Origin: Arcanobacterium pinnipediorum
Lineage (GTDB): Bacteria; Actinomycetota; Actinomycetes; Actinomycetales; Actinomycetaceae
Assembly (NCBI RefSeq): GCF_023973165.1
Contig: NZ_CP099547.1
Location: forward strand, 1,488,001-1,552,000
Direction of reading: 5' to 3'
DNA: 64,000 nucleotides
Shown: positions 58,959-64,000 of the stretch, piece by piece
How positions within the stretch are numbered: position 1 is the first letter of the stretch
Layout of the letters: each line of letters begins with the position of its first letter
Program-made: the position numbers and the translations under genes
The notes under the pieces: model-generated
Seen by the model: only the letters and a program-made list of their open reading frames with translations
What the model was told of the DNA's origin: nothing
The model's database searches: none

Positions 58959-59453
58959 ATGGCTGATTCATCGTTCGATGTCGTCTCTGATTACGACTAT
59001 CAAGAGGTCGATAACGCCGTTAATCAAACCGCTAAAGAAATTAAGCAGCGCTACGATTTTAAAAATGTTGGGGCATCGATTGAGTTGAGCGGAGAAACCA
59101 TTACCATGATCGCCAACACACCGGAGCGAGTGCTGGCGATTTGGGATGTTCTCCAATCCAAACTTATTCGACGCGGATTATCTCTCAAGCAAGTTGACGT
59201 CGGCGAGGGAGAACCCAAAGCCTCCGGCAAAGAATATCGCCTCAGCGGTAGTCTAAAAAAGGGTATTGATCAGGCCAATGCTAAGAAGATCACCAAACTT
59301 ATCCGCGATGAAGGCCCGAAGTCCGTTAAAGCACAGATTCAGGGCGCTGAGGTACGTGTTTCATCGAAATCGCGCGACGATCTCCAAGCCACCATCGCTT
59401 TACTGAAAAACGCATCGTTCGAGGTCGCTTTGCAGTTCGTCAACTTCCGCTAG
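58959..59453 (+). CDS. YajQ-family nucleotide-binding protein
   Basis: This 164-residue protein has the family start [33 protein letters not shown] and the C-terminal [23 protein letters not shown]. YajQ proteins bind cyclic di-GMP in Xanthomonas or tRNA/ribosomes in others. The function here is not known. AAGAAGGAAATT precedes ATG. It is a single-gene unit diverging from the tRNA cluster. Confidence 0.92.
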   Translation: MADSSFDVVSDYDYQEVDNAVNQTAKEIKQRYDFKNVGASIELSGETITMIANTPERVLAIWDVLQSKLIRRGLSLKQVDVGEGEPKASGKEYRLSGSLKKGIDQANAKKITKLIRDEGPKSVKAQIQGAEVRVSSKSRDDLQATIALLKNASFEVALQFVNFR

Positions 59454-59510
59454 TGAGCACAGCTAGAGAGCAAGTAGCTGCAGCAGAGCCAAGGAGAACA
59501 TATATAAAAA

Positions 59511-59557
59511 CACATTGTGGGAGGTCGAAATAAAGAATTTCGACCTCCCACAATGTG
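59511..59557. terminator. Bidirectional terminator after the YajQ gene
   Basis: A 21-bp perfect stem (59511-59531/59537-59557) with loop AAAGA, followed on the plus strand by ATTTTGTTG, lies between two converging genes. Confidence 0.9.
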
Positions 59558-59600
59558 ATTTTGTTGTCAGTTCGAGCTATCTGGCATAGCTGGAGGCAGG

Positions 59601-60983
59601 CTAATACAGCTTGCCATCGTGGTCTTCACCGCGTGAAACTGCAGTCATCGTTTCACGCTCAACGACCTTGATACGCTCACGGCCAGCGGCAGCGCCCAAA
59701 GCCTTCTCGAAGTCCTCGAGATGGTGCCACCCCTCCCAGTCCGTATAACGCACTCCGCGCTGATCAAGGACCGCACGGGAAGCCTCCCAGCCAACATTGT
59801 CGGTTGACGCATGTAACTTGCCGGCCTTGTAATCTTCAATGAGGTTTCCGATCGTTTCTTGCGCATCGGACTTCGTTGAACCAATCAAGCCTACTGGGCC
59901 ACGTTTAATCCACCCTGTAGCATACATTCCCGGCAGGATTTCGCCGTCGTTTAACACCCGGCCACCTTCATTAGGAACGATGTAGTTCCGCTCGTCGAAC
60001 GGAACGCCAGGAATAGGCGACGAAGCATAGCCAATCGCACGATAAACCGCCTGGACTGGGTAATCAATGAACTCCCCCGTACCCTTGACCGTCTCATCGC
60101 CCTGGAGCTCCATGCGCTCCATCCGAATTCCCTCAACATGCTCATCGCCCAAGATTTCTACCGGCGCCTGAAGCATATGGATATGGATTCGCCGCGAGGC
60201 AGTGAGATCTTCGGTATCTTGGAATGCGTAGTTGGTCAGTTGGTCAACCACTTGGCGAGCCATCTTTGACTCATCCATAGCTTTTTCCGAGCCAGCATCG
60301 TAGTCAAAGTCATCAGGATAGACGACGATGTCAACATCTGGCACGTGCCCCAGCTCGCGCAACTCCATCGGAGTGAACTTCACTTGCGCCGGTCCGCGTC
60401 GGCCAAAAACATGGACGTCGGTGATAGGTGATTGACGCAGTCCAGCTTCGACGTTTTCCGGAATCTCCGTACTCATCAGGTCCTGAGGGTGCTTGGCAAG
60501 AATTCGGGCAACATCGAGTGCCACATTTCCCACTCCTAAAACAGCCACTTCTTTAGCCTCTAATGGCCAGGTACGCGGCACATCGGGGTGACCGTCATAC
60601 CAGTAAACAAAATCTGCTGCACCGTAAACCTCTGGCAAGTCAGAACCCGGAATATCAAACGGGCGATCACGATCAGCGCCAGTTGCTAACAGCACTGCAT
60701 CGTAGTGCTCATGGAGCTCATCAAAAGTAATATCCTTGCCCACCTCAACATTGCCGACGAGGCGAATATCTCCGCGCTGCAACACATTGTATAGAGCAGT
60801 AATAATAGCTTTAATACGCGGATGGTCTGGTGCCACACCGTAACGGACCAGCCCGTAGGGTGCTGGTAACTTTTCATATAAGTCGATCTGCACATCGATA
60901 TCTGACTTAGACAAGATGTCAGAAGCATAAATGCCTGCAGGGCCAGCGCCAATTACTGCAACCTGGAGTGGACGTTGAGTCAC
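59601..60983 (-). CDS. Ferredoxin-NADP+ reductase, FprA type
   Basis: This 460-residue adrenodoxin-reductase-like flavoprotein has an FAD site GAGPAGIYASDIL at the N-terminus and an NADPH site VLGVGNVALDVARIL (about residue 150). It contains RRGPAQVKFTP and the C-terminal GWIKRGPVGLIGSTKSDA, as in mycobacterial FprA. It would transfer electrons between NADPH and ferredoxin. I start at GTG 60983 (TQRPLQVAVIGAGPAG), with GAGG upstream. The frame is open a few codons further from a TTG. Confidence 0.9.
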   Translation of the reverse strand: MTQRPLQVAVIGAGPAGIYASDILSKSDIDVQIDLYEKLPAPYGLVRYGVAPDHPRIKAIITALYNVLQRGDIRLVGNVEVGKDITFDELHEHYDAVLLATGADRDRPFDIPGSDLPEVYGAADFVYWYDGHPDVPRTWPLEAKEVAVLGVGNVALDVARILAKHPQDLMSTEIPENVEAGLRQSPITDVHVFGRRGPAQVKFTPMELRELGHVPDVDIVVYPDDFDYDAGSEKAMDESKMARQVVDQLTNYAFQDTEDLTASRRIHIHMLQAPVEILGDEHVEGIRMERMELQGDETVKGTGEFIDYPVQAVYRAIGYASSPIPGVPFDERNYIVPNEGGRVLNDGEILPGMYATGWIKRGPVGLIGSTKSDAQETIGNLIEDYKAGKLHASTDNVGWEASRAVLDQRGVRYTDWEGWHHLEDFEKALGAAAGRERIKVVERETMTAVSRGEDHDGKLY

Positions 60984-61115
60984 AATTACCTCTTTCAACC
61001 ACCCACAGGTGGTCTATGATGATGTTCGAAGTTAAACCAGTGCTAATACTATCGAAATAGTGACACTGGTTAAATACTGGGTGATCAGGTCGACATCTTA
61101 CCTTCCGGCTTTAAC

Positions 61116-61172
61116 CAACTACTACCGGCACAACTCAACTACTACCAGCACAACTCAACTACTACCAGCACA
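61116..61172. repeat. 20-bp tandem repeat, 3 copies
   Basis: The unit CAACTACTACCRGCACAACT repeats at 61116, 61136 and 61156 (last one 17 bases). It lies between two divergent genes (61000-61275), where no other gene is seen. The region should hold both promoters. Confidence 0.85.
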
Positions 61173-61275
61173 CTAGTTGGTCAACCCCAGGTCTGACTTT
61201 GGGCGCTCACGCTCATCTCAGTGCAATGGACGCGGTAGACTGCAGGTACCTAGTCGTCTCGAGAAAGGTCACGAT

Positions 61276-61770
61276 ATGTCGTTGTGGAAAAAGAAAAACT
61301 CAAAGCGTGCACTACCTCAGCAGTCGGTGCCTAAATCTAACGCCACACGATTAGTTGATGCTTCTCGCACTGTGACACGCATTGGCCTGGGAACGTTTAT
61401 GAGCGTTGCCGGGATCTCGCATTTAACTACTGCCCGCGAAGAATTCCAGGCTCAAGTGCCACACTGGGTACCCCTCGATACCGACTTCGTCGTCGTTTCT
61501 TCTGGAGTTGTGGAAATCGGTTTGGGACTATCTATGCTTCTTCTTCCGAAACAAAAATTCTGGACCGGGACTGCATTAGCGCTCTTCTACGTCGCAATCT
61601 TCCCTGGAAATATCAGCCAATACGCTAATTCGATCGACGCTTTTGGATTGGATACCGACGCAAAGCGTCTCACTCGGCTCTTCTTCCAGCCCGTCTTGAT
61701 CGGGCTTTCACTGTGGAGCGCAGGATTACCGGCGCTGAAGAATCGCACAACCGGCACCAATCGGTCCTAA
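61276..61770 (+). CDS. DoxX-like membrane protein
   Basis: This is a 164-residue protein. A basic N-terminus leads to about four hydrophobic helices (near residues 40-60, 75-95, 98-118 and 135-150) with the segment ISHLTTAREEFQAQVPHWVP between the first two, the pattern of DoxX/SURF4-like proteins. The role is unknown and perhaps redox-related. ATG 61276 has AAAGG seven bases upstream. An upstream ATG in the same frame is not supported. Single-gene unit. Confidence 0.78.
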   Translation: MSLWKKKNSKRALPQQSVPKSNATRLVDASRTVTRIGLGTFMSVAGISHLTTAREEFQAQVPHWVPLDTDFVVVSSGVVEIGLGLSMLLLPKQKFWTGTALALFYVAIFPGNISQYANSIDAFGLDTDAKRLTRLFFQPVLIGLSLWSAGLPALKNRTTGTNRS

Positions 61771-61791
61771 GTTCTCTTCAAAACCTATAGC

Positions 61792-61829
61792 TGGGGGTGG
61801 GTGCGCACATCAGTGCGCACCCACCCCCA
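61792..61829. terminator. Bidirectional terminator between the DoxX-like gene and hpf
   Basis: A 17-bp GC-rich stem (61792-61808/61813-61829) with loop ATCA lies about 22 bases after the DoxX-like stop and 52 bases before the hpf stop on the other strand. T-runs are weak on both sides. Confidence 0.8.
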
Positions 61830-61881
61830 CAGTTATATCTTGGACGCGAAGTCGTTACCGAGCGCGCCACCTGAAGCAAGG

Positions 61882-62556
61882 TCAGGCAGATTCACCTGGT
61901 CCGAATTCGCCGGTCTTTGCATCTAGGCGGATCACACCATAGGTCCATCCGCGCCGGCGATATGCAGCGCATGGTTGAGAGGTTTCCTCATCAATAAACA
62001 GGTAGAAGGGGTGACCAACTAGTTCCATCTCATCAATGGCTTGTTCAACCGACATCGGTTTAGCCTCGTAGAGTTTTTGCCGGACAACCACTGGAGAATC
62101 ACCAACTTGCACTTCAACTGCTTCACCCACAACAGTTGGATGGGTTGGTAGATCGGAACTATCATGGGTGTCCACGTTCGTGGCAGTCACTTCTTGGAGT
62201 AACTGATCAACATCGAGTTCACCAGCTTGCATATCTTTTGCCGCTTGATGCTTGCGATCCTTCATTTTCTCGCTCTTACGACGCAAACGCTCAAACAATT
62301 TCTGCGCGGCGATATCTACCGAGCCGTAACGATCAGAGGTTGCCGCTTCAGCGCGCACAACCGGACCTTTATCGCGAACGGTAATCTCAATACGCTCAGA
62401 TACTTCTGCTTGAGCCGGATTCGGCTCATGAGTTACTTCAACTTCCACACGTTGGGCTCGCGGAGCAAACTGCTCAATTTTTGCCAGCTTTTCGATAACG
62501 AATTCACGGAAGTTATCACTGACTTCGGCGTTACGGCCTTTTACTACAAATTCCAC
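61882..62556 (-). CDS. hpf: Ribosome hibernation promoting factor, long form
   Basis: This 224-residue protein's N-terminal S30AE domain (residues about 1-105: EFVVKGRNAEVSDNFREFVIEK, then EVTHEPNPAQAEVSERIEITV) binds the decoding centre. The C-terminal domain (PFYLFIDEETSQPCAAYRRRGWTYGVIRLD) dimerises ribosomes to 100S. I start at GTG 62556 behind AAGGAGG. The frame is open 12 codons further. It is followed by a terminator, so it is a single-gene unit, probably stress-controlled. Confidence 0.93.
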   Translation of the reverse strand: MEFVVKGRNAEVSDNFREFVIEKLAKIEQFAPRAQRVEVEVTHEPNPAQAEVSERIEITVRDKGPVVRAEAATSDRYGSVDIAAQKLFERLRRKSEKMKDRKHQAAKDMQAGELDVDQLLQEVTATNVDTHDSSDLPTHPTVVGEAVEVQVGDSPVVVRQKLYEAKPMSVEQAIDEMELVGHPFYLFIDEETSQPCAAYRRRGWTYGVIRLDAKTGEFGPGESA

Positions 62557-62850
62557 AATGACCTCCTTGGGTCGTGAGGGTAGCAACTTCATCGATGCTA
62601 CTTTGAGGGTCTAGACTCGCTTGCGCGAGGAAGAAACACCATCACCTTCTTTCCTACCAGATAACATCTTCTGGACTCGATGTTCTTAACTATCTGGTGT
62701 TTCCATTATAGTGCCTCACGTCACAAAAGTGAATCTAGTTGCGCATTTAAATCTGATTTCAGCGCACAGCATACAGCACGGAAAACCAGATCCCATCCCG
62801 CAGCTAAACCAGCCACAATTTCCCCCGCTGCACAAAACCTGCTCGCGAAC
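62557..62850 (-). other. Leader region of hpf with a two-stem hairpin
   Basis: No gene. On the minus strand ACCAGATA/TATCTGGT (62656-62663 with 62691-62698) and ACATC/GATGT inside it can fold into one hairpin upstream of hpf. The comF stop is at 62851, so the hpf promoter must be here. I cannot define it. Confidence 0.4.
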
Positions 62851-63564
62851 TTATCTCGGTGGCGTGATCGCTAAAACCAAGCCACCAACTACCCGGCCCC
62901 CGGCAGCTGCAATCGCATGCTGCGCACCGCGCAGAGTAGCCCCGGTGGTTAAAACGTCGTCGACCAAGATCACATCGCAACCAGAAAAATCACGAACCGC
63001 GCGTTGCCCGCGAATCTTACCCGAACGATCGCGCACCGACTCCCCCGCCCCATCGCAGGGAACTGATCGCAATCCATCCACCATCGCACAACCCCAAGAA
63101 TGAGCCACACTTTGCGCCAAAACTTCTGTGGTTCGGTGCCCGTCGCGACGTCGGCGCCGCCCAGATGCTACCGGAACAACCACCAAACGATTGTGCCACG
63201 CTGCAGGAAAAGCCTCAGAAACATTCAAACTCGTGGCATTTTCAGCCATCAATGCACAAAATTCGCGATCTGCACGCCGATCACGAATATGCTTCCACCC
63301 CACTATTGCCCGCGCAACATCGCCGGCATAATTCGCCTTACCCCACACCGGGAATGCAACGATCTGGCCACCGTCGTCAGAAAACTCGACAAGAAAACGA
63401 GCATCTGCTTCCCCATGCCACCACGGCCCGTTCCACTGCCTACGGCACTGCGGGCACAAGCTTTGATCTGGAATACCACACCCCAAGCACCATCGCGGAT
63501 ATATCACATCCCACAACCGCTGGAAGAACCCAGTCACACCCGCCGTATTGGTCATCACAATCAT
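62851..63564 (-). CDS. ComF-family phosphoribosyltransferase-like protein
   Basis: This 237-residue protein has a zinc ribbon near the N-terminus (CLGCGIPDQSLCPQC) and the PRPP-binding signature VILVDDVLTTGATLRGA near the C-terminus. It is the ComF arrangement, linked to DNA uptake in competent bacteria but widespread and of unclear role elsewhere. ATG 63564 overlaps the lpqB stop (ATGA). ATG 63555 is an alternative. hpf follows after about 300 bases. Confidence 0.88.
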   Translation of the reverse strand: MIVMTNTAGVTGFFQRLWDVIYPRWCLGCGIPDQSLCPQCRRQWNGPWWHGEADARFLVEFSDDGGQIVAFPVWGKANYAGDVARAIVGWKHIRDRRADREFCALMAENATSLNVSEAFPAAWHNRLVVVPVASGRRRRRDGHRTTEVLAQSVAHSWGCAMVDGLRSVPCDGAGESVRDRSGKIRGQRAVRDFSGCDVILVDDVLTTGATLRGAQHAIAAAGGRVVGGLVLAITPPR

Positions 63565-64000
63565 CCAGGCAATGTTGGCAAAGTAGCGTCTTCTAGGACT
63601 TTGCGCCATCCACCAGCATCATAGACATACACATCGCCATTGCTGGTGTTAAGTAAAATTGACTCTTCCCCGCGGCCAGCCGTGACATTGACAATATTAT
63701 CCAAAGAGGCCATGATCGAGATATTTTCACCCAGCGGAACCGAATACAATGCGTTTGCCGACATATTTTGTCCCTTGCCGATCACCACCAAGCGGGTATC
63801 TGCAATCCACGCCATATCGCTGATATCTGCGAGGCGTTGCCCGATACGAATAGGCTCTCCCAGCGCCAACGGTCTGCCCGAACTATCACGAACAATTCCC
63901 GCCACCAAGATCTGCAAGATACCATCGTCGTCAACAATCATCGCTATGCGCGAGCCCTCGCGTGAGACTGCAATCTCGTGCACGTTCATCCCAGCCAACC
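63561..64000 (-). CDS. lpqB: LpqB family lipoprotein, C-terminal part
   Basis: This is the end of a gene that enters from the right edge. About 146 residues are visible, made of beta-propeller-type repeats (EIAVSREGSRIAMIVDDDG, DISDMAWIADTRLVVIGKG, and NGDVYVYDAGGW). LpqB is a lipoprotein working with the MtrAB two-component system in actinobacteria. The order mtrA-mtrB-lpqB-comF-hpf supports the call. The N-terminus with the signal and lipobox is outside the window. Its stop overlaps the comF start. Confidence 0.85.
   Translation of the reverse strand, partial: LAGMNVHEIAVSREGSRIAMIVDDDGILQILVAGIVRDSSGRPLALGEPIRIGQRLADISDMAWIADTRLVVIGKGQNMSANALYSVPLGENISIMASLDNIVNVTAGRGEESILLNTSNGDVYVYDAGGWRKVLEDATLPTLPG

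Overview
This window reads as chromosomal housekeeping DNA from a moderate-GC actinobacterium. The gene order and protein content fit the Actinomycetaceae, an Arcanobacterium/Trueperella-type organism. That placement is an inference from LpqB, a b558-type succinate dehydrogenase, a zinc-type S14, the actinobacterial order rpmG - murB - add - aspC - tRNA-Trp - secE - nusG, and frequent GTG/TTG starts. No species can be named from the sequence alone. Almost everything is on the minus strand, so operons read from high to low coordinates.

Layout. 1-1321: start of a succinate dehydrogenase operon (sdhC, then sdhA running off the edge). 1509-6182: a tightly overlapping operon nnrD-alr-tsaE-unknown membrane protein-tsaB-rimI (NAD(P)HX repair, D-alanine supply, part of the t6A tRNA-modification machinery). 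6350-11895: coaA (plus), glmM, rplM-rpsI, truA and a divergent polyphosphate-glucokinase-like gene. 12156-34409: the great ribosomal block. It holds infA-rpmJ-rpsM-rpsK-rpoA-rplQ, map alone, secY-adk, the S10/spc operon from rpsJ to rplO, the str operon rpsL-rpsG-fusA-tuf, and an orphan PAS-domain gene beside rpoC. 34492-47334: rpoB-rpoC, rplJ-rplL with an L10 leader and attenuator, udk, rplK-rplA, secE-nusG and tRNA-Trp. 47530-54324: aspC, a small membrane protein, a phosphotransferase, add with two alpha/beta hydrolases, and murB. 54325-58233: the only clearly accessory stretch. It contains an IS256/IS1249-like element, an ISL3-family element with perfect 24-bp ends and an 8-bp target duplication, relic IS ends and several repeat arrays. 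58234-64000: rpmG, tRNA-Met/Thr/Tyr, a YajQ-family gene, a ferredoxin-NADP reductase, a DoxX-like membrane protein, hpf, comF and the end of lpqB.

Most of the genes build and run the translation and transcription machinery: about 30 ribosomal proteins, EF-Tu, EF-G, IF-1, the RNA polymerase core, NusG, the SecY/SecE translocon and the hibernation factor HPF. Long hairpin terminators and a few near-consensus promoters divide the block into transcription units.

I did not find a convincing new defence, secretion or biosynthetic system. The best candidates for something undescribed are the unknown membrane protein translationally coupled inside the tsa operon (2726-3637), the orphan PAS/helical sensor-like protein wedged between rpoC and the str operon (33057-34409), the repeat and hairpin cluster with nested insertion elements upstream of murB, and several probable leaderless or attenuated leaders.
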